Positions 11,401 to 24,300 of a stretch of 64,000 bases of DNA are shown piece by piece (the first letter of the stretch is position 1; each line of letters opens with the position of its first letter). The position numbers and the translations under genes are program-made. The DNA comes from Paragordius varius. Its lineage: Eukaryota > Nematomorpha. The notes under the pieces were generated by a model that did no database searches, was not told where the DNA came from, and was given only the letters and a program-made list of their open reading frames with translations. The stretch is taken from NCBI GenBank assembly GCA_964247055.1, contig OZ176059.1, forward strand, positions 1,426,001 to 1,490,000. The letters run 5' to 3'.

Positions 11401-12114
11401 GTAATGCAGCTCGTCGGTTTTTAAATCAAAAATGCGGCCCGCTAACCCATTATATTTCGGGCACACCCATGGTTGAAATCATCAAAGAGTTTTTACGGGT
11501 TGGTTGTTTTACCTCTATTATACGTGACACATCTTGATACTTAGGTATTTTACCAATCATTATTAATAACCTAAATCGATTTAATTTTCAAGGCCTAGTC
11601 TACTTTTACATTAATGGCTTCTTCATATATAAAAATTTTAAATTTATTAAGAATTTTTGGTTCTTGGTTATTCAAATCCAATAATGCACACAACACTATT
11701 GTGTTAAAATTTTAGGAAAAAAGTTATGAACTTTTAATCCGCACAAAAGTTAAAAGATATTGCATAGAGTCAATAAAAAATTTTTTAAACGAAATACCTC
11801 AGTTTTTGATTTCACCAAATTTTCTCTTCGAAAAAAGTAATATAATTGATTAATAATGGTAATTAGAGGTAGCCCCTACTCTGTAAATCTAAGGTAAAAA
11901 ACCGTTTTAGGCATCACTAATTTTTATTCACACTATTCATTTTTAAAAGTTTTTTTGTAATGCTTTAGTCAAAGAATCTCTCTATCGTTTATAATACTAA
12001 TCTATTCGAAATCAAATTATTTTACCTTACTATAGTACAATTAATCCCATTCAATTTTTTTTGTGTGCAGATGAAATCCATGACGGTATGAACCTTGAAC
12101 TATATTACCAATGA
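8412..12114 (+). CDS. UBL5: Ubiquitin-like protein 5 (UBL5/Hub1)
   Basis: Small ubiquitin-fold modifier that binds spliceosomal proteins non-covalently and supports pre-mRNA splicing. Exons are 8412-8467, 8492-8575, 8657-8694 and 12071-12114; phases close to exactly 73 aa, the length of the human protein. The reading is near-identical to the family: [58 protein letters not shown]. It ends in the family's Tyr-Tyr plus one residue rather than a di-Gly, as expected for Hub1. Intron 1 is only 24 nt and must use the second AG of TTAGAG, since the first breaks the frame. Intron 2 is 81 nt. Intron 3 is about 3.4 kb and contains LINE and hAT debris. The 44-nt last exon would be easily missed by gene finders. 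Confidence 0.95.
10290..10790 (+). pseudogene. LINE reverse-transcriptase remnant in UBL5 intron 3
   Basis: Around 10540-10565 the plus strand reads [12 protein letters not shown], matching the (D)xEKAFD motif of non-LTR reverse transcriptases. Upstream there is a weak match to the FGF(K)xGK... segment that precedes it. Stops and frame changes occur throughout, so it is a dead fragment. Its clade cannot be assigned. Confidence 0.5.
11400..11475 (-). mobile_element. hAT-like element end
   Basis: Read on the minus strand it begins GGGTGTGCCCGAAATATAAT and continues GGTTAGCGGGCCGCATTTTT, the GGCCGC-containing pattern common at ends of non-autonomous hAT elements. A second GCGGCC motif lies near 11185 in the same orientation, so a clean inverted pair is not seen. 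Confidence 0.35.
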
Positions 12115-12718
12115 AAGCAAATTACCTCATCTCAGATCAACATTTATCTATTCTTTTCATAAACATATTGTTATTACTTTTTTGTTATCTTATCTTTGAT
12201 ATATTGGTCAATATAAAATAAATGTAAATAATTTTAATTTTTTGACTTTTAACCATGAAAAAGTTTTAGCATATCTCTCGAATGCATAATTGTTATGGAA
12301 TAGTAAAAATTAGAATTATACAGACAAAACGGGAAAAATATTTTTAGTTTTAGTTTAATTTTTAGTGCATATATTAATTTTATATTTTTTACGTTTGAGA
12401 AAAATTACTTGTAGTAATTGAAAATTTACTCTAATAAATTTATTCAATTTTAGCTGAATCATAATTGCAATCAAAAAAACAAATTTTTTATATAAAATCA
12501 GCTATGGTTTTAAAACCTTTTAATTTAAATATATATAAGTATATATTGATATAAATTTTTTGTCAAAAATTAAATCCAACAAAGGGAATATTATTGGCTA
12601 ATAATATAGTAAAAAGTGAAAAAAATAACTATAAGCCAATAATACTGCTCTTTGTTGTATATGCTATTTGGCAATGATATTAATAACTTTCTAGCAATGT
12701 ATACTTACTCATATTGTA

Positions 12719-13536
12719 AATTAGAATTATACAGACAAAACGTGAAAACAAAAAACAAATATTTTTTTTATAAAAACAGCCATATTTATGAATCTTTGTT
12801 GTAATTTAAAATATATAATTATGTGTATAAACAAATTACAACTCCGCTACTATTTGTCTTCATATAATTAACACTTCGATTCAAATTGGGGTATCTAAAT
12901 ACCCCAGACTAAATTAAAATTAAAATTTTAAAAAAAACTACTGAAGGGAACGATCCCAATTTGAATTTATGCTTCTATCCTGATAAATATTATATAAATA
13001 TGGCAAAATATCTTGATAAAATTTTGTTTTGAAAAAAAAGTTCCATCTCAAACTACTTGGACGCCTTTTTTATTTTACAAAAATTTTGCAAAATAACGTC
13101 TTCATTTAATTTTAAGGGTAAAACTAAAGCATATTTTTTACATAAATTACATCTAAAATTGATAGAAATAGAAAAAGCGGTTTATTTTGTATTATTTTAT
13201 AATTTTACAATTTGACACATGTCACGTTGACGAAATTTTTACCTTTCGGTTTTAGCTCAAAATAAGTAATATCAAGTATTTTTGAATAACATTTTTTATA
13301 TATTTCGGTTTATTAATGTTATAAAAGTGCAAAATTTTGCCATGGTTTCGATTCCTTCCATACTTTTTAAAGTATTTGATTTTAAACAGGCCTGGGGTAT
13401 CCAAATACCCCAATTTGAATCAAAGGACTATAATGAGTGTGTTGTATCCAAGTGTTAAACAAAACAAGTTTTAAAAAATATGGTTGCCTTTTTGCAAAAG
13501 TTTTTACATTTTATCCGTATTATTTCAATTTTTACT
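12719..13536. mobile_element. Probable family D element interrupted by a family B element
   Basis: The left end reads AATTAGAATTATACAGACAA and the right end (13495-13536) is its inverse, TTTTATCCGTATTATTTCAA then TTTTTACTG. These are degraded family D termini; a second left-type end lies at 12304. The whole family B element (12874-13456) falls between them, which suggests B inserted into D. Confidence 0.4.
12874..13456. mobile_element. Family B element
   Basis: Left end CTTCGATTCAAATTGGGGTA then a palindromic ATACCCC. Right end CCTGGGGTATCCAAATACCC then CAATTTGAATC. The outer right flank continues to TTGTATCCAAGTGTTAA, shared by other copies (26056, 28646, 45748, 55002). No coding capacity. 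Each terminus carries its own small GGGGTAT...ATACCCC hairpin. Confidence 0.6.
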
Positions 13537-15300
13537 GATTTTTTATTTGAATTTTAACCCAAATTTATTATATCACTTTTTGCGAGAATATAAGGTAAAT
13601 TTTTTAACCATAATTTTTTACAAGGTAGCTTTCTTCACATGCTACAATGTAATATGTTGGCAAATCCAAATGTATCGAATCATAAAAACGGAAATTATAA
13701 ATGATGTTTAAACTTTGCTTATTTATAATTTTTTTCTATATTTATAATCGATTAATACCTGGAAATTATTTGGTTATTTGACATAAACTAGAACTCGAGC
13801 TAAATATTTTTTAATAATGTATTTATGTTAAAAAAATGAGTGAATTTGCTGAGGGAAAAACAATCCCCTCCCCTATCTCGGGCTAGGAAATGATTAAATA
13901 TTTATAAATCAATTTTAATTTTTCGATGCCAGCAAATTCCAGTGACAGACAACTTTATTTTAATAGTTGGCCTCAATATTTTCAATGAGAATTGGAACAT
14001 TGAGGACATTTTATATCCTAAGATTCAGGGGGGCTAGTTAAAAAATTTTTAGAACAATATATTTAAGTTTGCCTCGAGTAATAAATTTTAAAAGGCTGTG
14101 CTTTTAGCGTGTGACGTTTGTAGGATATATATATATATATATATTGCTAGTTATAATATTGAATTGCTAAAATTATATCTTGATTTCTTATATTTCATAA
14201 AATTTTATCTATTTACGTAAGAATTTCAACGATTCGACAGATGGTATATAATCCAAATTAAGTGATTACCGGTCTATCTAAGATAAGATGTAGCAAAAAT
14301 CAGCAGATGATTAATATTATACAGACCCATTTATCAAATAAACGACAAATGCATGCAGGTCAAGCCCTCCAAAAACTAGAGTTTTATTTTTATTTTACTA
14401 AAAACATGTACATTTTGTGCTTTTAAAAAAACGTTTGCGGTACGCATTGCTTTTTTTATTCTATCAGTAGTAAAAAACCTATTAGGATAAAAAAAAGTGG
14501 TTGCATTTTATTTATAAAATACATTCACTGTTGGTTTTACATTTTGATTATGTTTTACAGTTTTTATATGTTTTATCCATCGATCCAAACTTCAGATTTA
14601 AATTTAAAAAACTTTTAGGTCTACATACATAAATAAACTATAGTCGATTTAGGATAACAACCCAATATATTTTTAAATAATGTATAATATTTTGGAAAAA
14701 TTTATTATGATCGGTATAGTATTTTTGTATAGAATTATCATATAATACACAACAAAAACAACAACATAATATTATAAAAAAATGTTATTGGTATATCTCA
14801 TCGATAAAACAAGAGTATTGTGTAAAAAGTTAATTATTACTATACTTTAATAAGCAAAGAAATTACAGCAAAAACAAAAAATGTACAGTAATTTGATAAT
14901 TTATATTTTGATAATTTGAATGCAATAATCACCATAAAATAGAGTCAAATATGGTATATAAAGTAAAGAGCAATTATATTGGCAAAATAATATCACGTTT
15001 CTACATTATCTTTAATTTTTAACATATATAGCATTCACAGTAAAGAAATGATAATAATTAGTTAAAGCGAAAAAAAAACGTATGCAGCAAGCTTATAATA
15101 TTGTTATCTCGTGTAAATATACGATAATTGGCAATACTTAAAAGAAAAAGTAGTTCAAAAAATTATTTTTATGAAACCTAGTATGATTTTTTTTCGTGCT
15201 TCGTGGCAAATATGTACTTTTATCTGTAAACTTCAAGTATAAAGTCCTCTTTGCAATAAAAATATGGCTCTTTACCATATATATATATAAAGAGGGTTAG

Positions 15301-18300
15301 TTATAAAGTTGTAGATATATTAGTTTGTGAAAAAATTTTAGCTTTCCGTATAGTTTGTTGTAATGCATCAAGGCTCAATATATCCTCTTTCACAATGTTA
15401 GTTAATTGATCCAAACATGCTTGTTGTTTACTTATAAACTATAAAAAAGAGTGGTATACAGTAAAAATTGAAATTATATACGGAAAAAACTTGAAAATAT
15501 ATGGACAAATATTTTTTACAAAAAGACAACCATACATACTTTTTTAATCTTGATTTTTTTTAATATAACTCATTGTTTTAAACACTACACAATATAATAT
15601 GGAAATGTCAATTGGTAACACAATCAATTATATATTTTACGATTGTAATTAATTCTTTTTTATAGGATAAATTAAGGTTTAAAAAAGTATGGTTTTCTTT
15701 TGAAAAAAATTTGTATTTTTACATTTTGTCCGTATAATTTCAATTTTTACTGTAATTAACCATACTATATGTTTAGTTTACAAAAGTCACCCCCCCCTTC
15801 CTAAAAAAGGCGTATAAAATCAAGATTAATTTGAGAATTAACATTTTTTCTTGAAAACCTTTTTGTATAGTGCGATTTAAAACTCCGCATATTTTTAATT
15901 TTGGCTTAATATCATAGATACTTTTTAAAAATCTTGTGTAATTGAAATCGTTCTGTACACACAAAAGAGAAAGAATTGTTAATAGAGAGAAAAATTTTAT
16001 TGATAGTTAAAAATTGAATAATTTTTATACCGATTAACGCTATATTTTATTATTTAGATTTAATCATAATTAGGGTTGTGCATTTGACTGCTTTTTCAAA
16101 AAAGTCCGGTCAGACCATGACCACTTTACCTAAGTAAATACCATGCGATATTGGATTATGAAATTACTTCTGAATTTTCAAATCTCGCTTTTAATACTGG
16201 ATATTTCAAATAAAAATTTTCCTTTCTTTTACACTTTCTTTTATCATTGAAACATCCAATAATAAAATGTTTTTTCATTTTATTAGTTCACATATGTGGA
16301 ATAATTGAATATTTTATAAAAAGTTGGATTGTTTTCTTTTTCGAAATAACTGGATATGCTTAAATGCTAATGTTTTAAGGTGTTTATTTAAATTTTTAAA
16401 TAAGTAAATTTAAATATTTATATATTTTTTTTAAAAAAATATATAAAAAAATAACTTACTATTTTTCTTCCAAAAAAATTACCAGCAATTTTTCAAAAAT
16501 CAGCTTAAATGACACCATGGTCAAAAAATAAATAGTCATTGACCTGCTCATGACTTGGTCAGCACAACCCTTAATTTTATTAAAATATTCACTTGAATAG
16601 TACGATCAAAACTAAAAAATTTAGTATAGATGATAGTTTTTGCGTTAATTGGTTTTAAGATAACGCAAAATTTTTATTTTATACTGAAAATTTTTGGCAA
16701 ATAATGTAATCCAATTCCTTAAAAATATGATACCGTTTTCATTTCAGCAATAAAATTATTCATATCGGTGCTATTTTGTCGAGGAGTTCCACCAACAGTA
16801 TTCGATAAGCTTTTTTGTGTAATGGTCCCATTAGTTTTTGCATTTTGATAAAGGGTAGAGTTTTGTTTAAGTGACATAACCTCTTGCCAAAGTGTCTAAA
16901 GGCAAAATATGAATCCATAAAATTTTTTATAAATTTAAATTAAATGAGTATTGTAGTGAAGAAAAAATAAAATAAAACCAATTTAACAGTATAATTAAGT
17001 GGGATTGGGTGTTATATGTTTATAATTATAGAACTTTAAAAAGTGGGTACTTTTTATAATTTTTTTAAACTAGACATATAATGTAACATTTAAAGAAGAA
17101 AAAACAAAAACAAATATACTAACATATTTAGATAATAAAAATTAAAAGACCCATAACATATAACCAATAATATGGCTGTTTAATGTAATTTTTTGATGCA
17201 AAACAATTCAAAATTTGACAATAGATAAATTGTAAAATCATTATAAGTATTATTATATATATATATCCATTTAGAGTTCAAATTCACCCTAAACAATTCA
17301 AACTTACCCTTGAACAATTCAATATACCATAAAAATAAATTTTCGAACTAATATAACTTATTATTAACATCAAATATATCATGGCATATTTCATTATTTT
17401 TTCCAGTATTATTTTAATTTAAAACAAAACTTTATTTTTTAAAAATATATACAAATATAGGTAATTTTTACTATTAAAAAACATATAATTTATTTGAGGG
17501 TGAATTCGAGCTGTTCGAGAATGAATTTGAATTGTTCAAGGGTGAACTCGAATTGTTCAGGGGTGAATTATAAATTGTAAATGATATATATACATACTTG
17601 TAAGGTTTCAGGCGAGGTGATGCTAGATTTATATGAAGGAGATGATAACAAACTACGTTCATTATTGGAATATTCAAAGTCATAAGATGGTTCTTGTTTT
17701 ATCCAATCAATCGTTTTATTGGGTATATCATCATACCTTTCAGCGGTGGTATTATATAAAGGCAATTTATTCTTCTCCAATTGAAACAAGCATTGTTCCA
17801 ACTGTGCTCGTAATTTAATTTCCGAAACTTGTAGGGGTAAGGCATTTAACCTGTATGCATCTTGTTTGCATTTAACCTAAAATTGATGAAAAAAGGTAAA
17901 AACTAAAAAATATCCATATTTTTTTGACCGTTTTTTGTAATAATTGATTACGATTATGTGAAATGTATAGTTGAGTGTGTTTTTAATGTTTATACTATAT
18001 ATACCCTATTTTGCTGCAAAACGATAAGTTATATTGAAAAAAAAACCATAATTTTAACAATATAGTTATATTTTTTTTAAAAAAACTTTTTATTAGTATT
18101 TAAATTTTGTGAATCATATTGTATAGAATTTACTTAAAATTAGATTTAATATTTTTTTATTGAGTTTATTATTTAATTGACTGATTTTACCTTTTTTTTC
18201 TTATCTAAAATTACCTTAAGCAATCGATGTCGAAGTTTTTGGTAATGTATAAGCATAGATTTTAGCTTATTCTCAGCTCCGGATAATCGTGTTTGTTGTA

Positions 18301-21270
18301 TAGAGAGACTATGGTTATTTGACTATATAGGTGGCATATAAAACATTATTTATTTACCATTTACAATTCAAATTCACCCTTAAATAAATTATATGTTTTT
18401 ATAGATTAAAAATTATCTATGTTTTTATAATAAAATTTTGTTTATAATTAAAACAATACTGAAAAAATAATAAACTATGGCACAAAGATATATTTTATGT
18501 TAACAACAAGTTATATTAGTTCGAAAACACATAATTTATTATTAGGATAAATTTGAATTGGTGAGGGGTGAATCTGAATTGTTAAAGGGTGAATTTGAAC
18601 TGTAAATAATATATATACAAAAAAACGGAACGCATAAAATAAGCCCATGCTTGTTTTTTACATTTTGAATTTTAAAAAAATTTAATTTTTCATAATACAA
18701 CCGTTATTTCCACTAATTAGCTTTAAGGCTCCATAGAGACCCTAATTAAAAAAATTGATTAACTTTTAAGAAAATGTATTCCTTATAGATTATTCAACTT
18801 AAATTCGATATTTCTCATGATTACATAATAGAACAATATAGTTTTTCCTAATCTGGACCCCTATAAAGAAAGAGTTCGTCAAAAAAACTAAATTAATTTA
18901 AACAGCAAAAAATAAATTCAAAAGACAAAACATTAGTATCAAAATTGCTCCTTGAATTGAATTGCATATATAATTTAAACAAATATAAAATCCAGTATGT
19001 TAGTGACCAATTTATATGTCTCTATTTCTTATCTTGTTAATCAAAAACTAACATTTATTTTAGAGTCTAAAAAAAGGTAAAATGAAACTTTCGTTTAAAT
19101 CAAAAAAAAAAAATTTTTTGATAATAACGAAAAAAAAACCTCAAATTCTTTGGTTAAAAATTGGTGTTCGAATCGTAAGGCCTGCAATCTTTGATGTAAA
19201 CCAGAAAATCCATAAACCGGAACAGGGATTAATTGTTGAATATTTGGGCATTCCGCTAAAGACCGCGACCAAATTTTTGCATCTATACCTGTGGGTAAAA
19301 CATAAAAAATATATATGTTTAAATTACAGTAAAAATTGAAATTATACGGATAAAATGAAATAAAGAAAGACAGAATGTTTTTTCACAAATAGAGTATTTT
19401 AAATATCCTATAAATTACAGTAAAAATTGAAATTAAACGGATAAAAAACGTAAAATGATATAAAGAAAGAATGTTTTTTCACAAACAAATAGAAAACCAT
19501 ACTATTTTAAACCTATAAAAATAGTTTAATTACAATCGTAAAATACGTATAATTGATTGAGTTATCAATTTACAGCTATATTTTATATTTTGCATTTTAA
19601 AACAATGAGTTTTATTTGAAAAATTAAGATTTAAAAAGTATGGTGGTTGTCTTTTAGAAAAAAATATTTGCCTTTATATTTGTACTTCATGTCCGTATAA
19701 TTTTAATTTGCACTGTAAAATAAAAAAGCCGGTATTCAATATTGTAAATTTCCACGCCTCATATAATTAATTAATTAAAAGATTTATAACCCAAAATTTA
19801 TATAGATAAAAATTTCAGGAATGGGTATAATATAAATGGAGGTAATAGATTTTTATAAATCGTTTTAAAACTAAAAAACTGTTTCGATTTTTAAGCAAAA
19901 TAAGTTTCTAAAAAATTATCATTTTTAACTTTCTTTGCTTCCTAGTTTTATGATACAATAATTGTTAACATCTAACATTTTTTATATGGAATGGATAATA
20001 AGAGTGCTATTTATTATAAAAGAATTTTATAAATGTTTTTCAATTAACTGATTTGTAAATGACAAACCAAAATCATTTACGCAAGAAACTAAAATTATTT
20101 GTTAAAAAACTTATGTTTATATAAAACTTTAAAACACCTCTATCTCTGATACAATATGCTTAAAAAAGGTTATAAACAAAAATTCCTGGTTTATATACTA
20201 TACCATTTACAATTCAATTTCACCCTTGAACAATTCAAATTCACCCCAAAAATAAATTATGTGTTTTCGGGCTATATAACTCCTCTTTATTAATATAAAA
20301 TTTATGTTTATCGCTTAGTTTATTTTATAATTTCAGTAATATTTTAATTTTAAACATAATATCAATTTTTTAAATATATAAAAAAATATAGCTAATCTTT
20401 ATTATTAAAACGCGTAATTTATTTTAGGGAGAATTTGAATTCTTCAAGGGTGAAAATTTGAATTGCTCAAGGGTGAAAATTTGAATTGTTCAAGGGTGAA
20501 AATGTGAATTGTTCAAGGGTGAATTTGAAGTGTAAATGGTATATATAATTTAAAAGAGTAGGTACCTAAGGGCGGATTTCGTAAATATATAGATATTTGT
20601 TCAGGGGTCGGTCCAACCCTAGGTATAATGTTTTCTATGCCCAACGCATCAAATTGTGATTTGAGTGTCGGATTGGTGCTTGCCAATTTACCTAAATATA
20701 TAGTTTAGTTAGTTATATTAAGCTTAAAACTTTTCAGCGTTTAAATATATCTTTAAAATTTTTTTTCATTTTATTATGGCTTAAAAGCTTTTTTTAATTT
20801 AAAACACGTCATAAACGATTTTTATAGATTATAGAATGGATAAATTTATATGGAAAAGTTTGTAAAATTCTAAGGTATGTTAAAATTATAAGCAAAAGTT
20901 AATATTTATTAATAACCTGTGAATTAAAAGCACAAATTTTTTTAATGTTATATACATTAAGAAAACTATTTGGATTTATAATTTAAAAATTCTCTTATCA
21001 ATTTTTGCTCAAAAATATGAAAAAAAACACAAAAAATACAGATTACAAACACTTTGGAAAAAGTTGAAAATAATTTTTATATAAACTTTTTCGTAATCGC
21101 TAATTAAAAAGCGTTAAATATTCATTTTCTGACAAGGTATATGTTAAATTATGTGGTTTAAATATGACTTTCGAGGTTACATATTTCAAGTAATTCTAAC
21201 AAGTTTTTGGGTGCGTTTATAATTATTATATGCGTATTTATTATTTTTAACTTATAAGATATATAAAAAC

Positions 21271-21360
<90 letters not shown>

Positions 21361-24300
21361 AAATTAAAGTTTATATAAAAAAGAGTTGAAAATTTAAATA
21401 CAACTATCATAAAGGAAAAACCATATTTTTTGCTATATACAGATTCAATATAATAATAATGTTAAATTTAAAATCCTTATAATATCCTTATTTTACAAAC
21501 CCTATGTATAAAAATTTGATAAAAAAATATATGGTTGTTACATTTTATTCAAAAAAATGGCATCTTAAAATGCATTATTATATTAAAAATAGTACTTTTA
21601 ACTTTTTTCACCTATTTTAACCCGCTTATTTTTATAAACCATTAACAATTCAAACCCTCGACCAATTCAAATTCACCCTTAAACAATTGAAATTCACACA
21701 AAAATAAATTATGTGTTTTTGGGCTTATATAACTCATCATTATTGTGAAATATATTTTTACGACATACCTTTATTATTTTTTCAGCAATATATTGATTTT
21801 AAACAGAATTTCATATTTTGGAGATATTATAAAATAAAGGTAATTTTTAATCTTAAAAAAAACATAATTCATTTTAGGGTGAATTTTGAATTGTGAATTG
21901 TTCGAGGGTATATATTTGATTGATAAAAAATAAAAAAATATATACTTACCAATAATACTTCCCTGTTGCATCGTTGTTTGTGACTGCTGTATAGGATTTG
22001 TGGAATTAACCGAGCCTGTTAAGGTTGGGGTATTCATTGAAAGACCCAAAAAATTCATAATTTGCGTACAGCTGGCTCGTTTTACCTTTAGATCAGGGTT
22101 AAAATTATTTATTTTTTATTTAAATTGTTAAAAGATAACTTAAAAAAAATATACAATAGCGTGTGGTCTGATTAATTTTTATCCATAATTAAATGATTAA
22201 TGTTAAAACATATAAAAAAGGATTAATTTTAACCAATCGTTCGTTGTTTTTTACCATACTTGGGTGCATACTGAAAGTCATTTTTTGGTAAAAACTTATA
22301 AAGATTGTGATTGCTCATAAGGAAACCAATAATCCATTAAATAATCTCTATTCACTTTTGCACAACCGTAATGATAGAGGAAATTTTTATTAAACGATTT
22401 TTTTTATAAAACATAATAGATTTTATAACTAATTTTCATTTTTAGTAATATTGGGTCGGTCTGTCATGTATGCTAATATTTATTTCAATTAATAATAAAA
22501 AATATGTCTGATTACAATATTGTCATTTTCATTTTAAATATATTTTAGGGGGGTGAAAAAAATATTTCTTACATTTTCGGATTTTATATAATCATAACTA
22601 CCTAAAAAGTTTAGATTTATAAAAATAACTGTTTTTAAATAATACCTGGCCATCGGGTAATTTTTCACACACCACAATACTAATGCAACATTTGTTAGGC
22701 GTTTGAGGAGATGGCGCATTGTTAATCTGGGTTGGTTGCAAAGGATTAGGGAACGCATTATTTTGATTCCTATCATCTCTAAGCCGATTAGACATATCAA
22801 TGAAACACATTTTTTATTCCATTAAAATTAACAAAAATTGAAATGTAATCATTATGTAAAACAATATAAAATATTTCATTTTAGCAAAAATTTAGTAAAT
22901 AAATTTAATGTCAACGGTTTTTTGTTCTTATTCAATAGTTTGGGGATAGCATATTAAAATCTTTTTATTTTTGCAAAAGACATTCAAACTTAACGAAAAA
23001 ATCAAGAGTTAAAAAATAGGATTTGTTAGTCTGTAACCGTAAAATATATTACGTCTTTCTTTAAACTTATAAACATTAATACAAATATATTGCTAGTTTT
23101 TCATCAATTATTGACAAATAGCAAGCGTATACCGCAAAATGGAGCATTATTATTATTGTTACTAATAGTCATTTTTTTCACTTTTTTTAACTTGCTATCC
23201 ACCAATCATAATGCTCTTTGCTGTATATCCTTGCTATCTGGCCCACCAATATTTATAAAGACCTTACGGTGATTAAAAAGTTTTACTTTTTGCACACGAG
23301 TAAAAACTTAAAAATGCATAAAAAAAGAAGTAATCCTACTTAATTTCTTTAACGGGTCCAACCATTTCAACCATAACATTAGGTCGATTACCCAGGATTC
23401 GCATAAGGGCATCCAAAAACATGCCCTTGTTTGCTTCAATTTGTTGGGCACTTTTAGTGGAAATAAGTACTAGGATACCATCTTCATCACGATCCGTTAT
23501 CAAACGATTATAAAATATGGACTAAAATTAAAAATTATAAAAAGAATAATTTCAACATTTTGCAATATAACATATATATATAAAGTAGAGACAAAAACCT
23601 TAGTGGCATAACAAAAATTAGGCATAATCTTAACCATAGTTAAAGTAAACCAAATATATTTAAATACTAGAAGTTATATAATAACACTGAAAGTGCCAGG
23701 TATAAATAAAAAAATATAAAAATAATATATCATTGCATAACAAATCAAGTAGAAATAACCTTATGTTAAATGGCAATCTTGAAATTTCGAACTTATATAC
23801 ACTAATTATATCAAGCGATTATGAAAAATCACTATAGGAACTTTAGTAAGTACAAAAATTTAACAGTTAAATACATAGATAAAATATTTTGAATGGACAA
23901 AAAAATATAAAACACACGTAAAATACGTAGTTGAACCACATTCATAAAATATAAAAAAATAAAATACAAACATTTTATGCTAAACTAATATTGTATTGCC
24001 TTAATCTAAAACTTTTAAAATTTATTTGGCCTTACATTAAATTTAATATTCAAACTCATGCAAATATTCTGATGAATACATATCCTAAAAAGTGTTTATA
24101 CACATTTAAATCAGTGACTCACCCTACCCTTAAATAAAACTTTTTTAAATTAAAAATAAAGTTTTTAGATTATGCTGAACATTATGCACTTTCCCGATTA
24201 TGAGGACAAGGACCAGGTTTAGTTATAATTGTTCAAAGTTATAATTATTTTTCCTCTAACAAATATAACAATTTCTATAAAATAAATAAAATTTTGTAGA

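Larger units (their letters stand above)
12115..15300. other. Intergenic DNA between UBL5 and NUP54, largely mobile-element derived
   Basis: UBL5 and NUP54 converge here. AATAAA sites near 12220 are candidate UBL5 polyadenylation signals. The stretch 12300-13540 holds family D and B elements; a short TA tract lies at 14129-14144. I see no gene in 13540-15300. Confidence 0.45.

Noticed and set aside
13484-13711. 75-codon hydrophobic frame, possible membrane protein
   Set aside because: It starts in the inverted end of a family D element and is Phe/Tyr/Ile-rich as expected from A+T-rich DNA. No family features.
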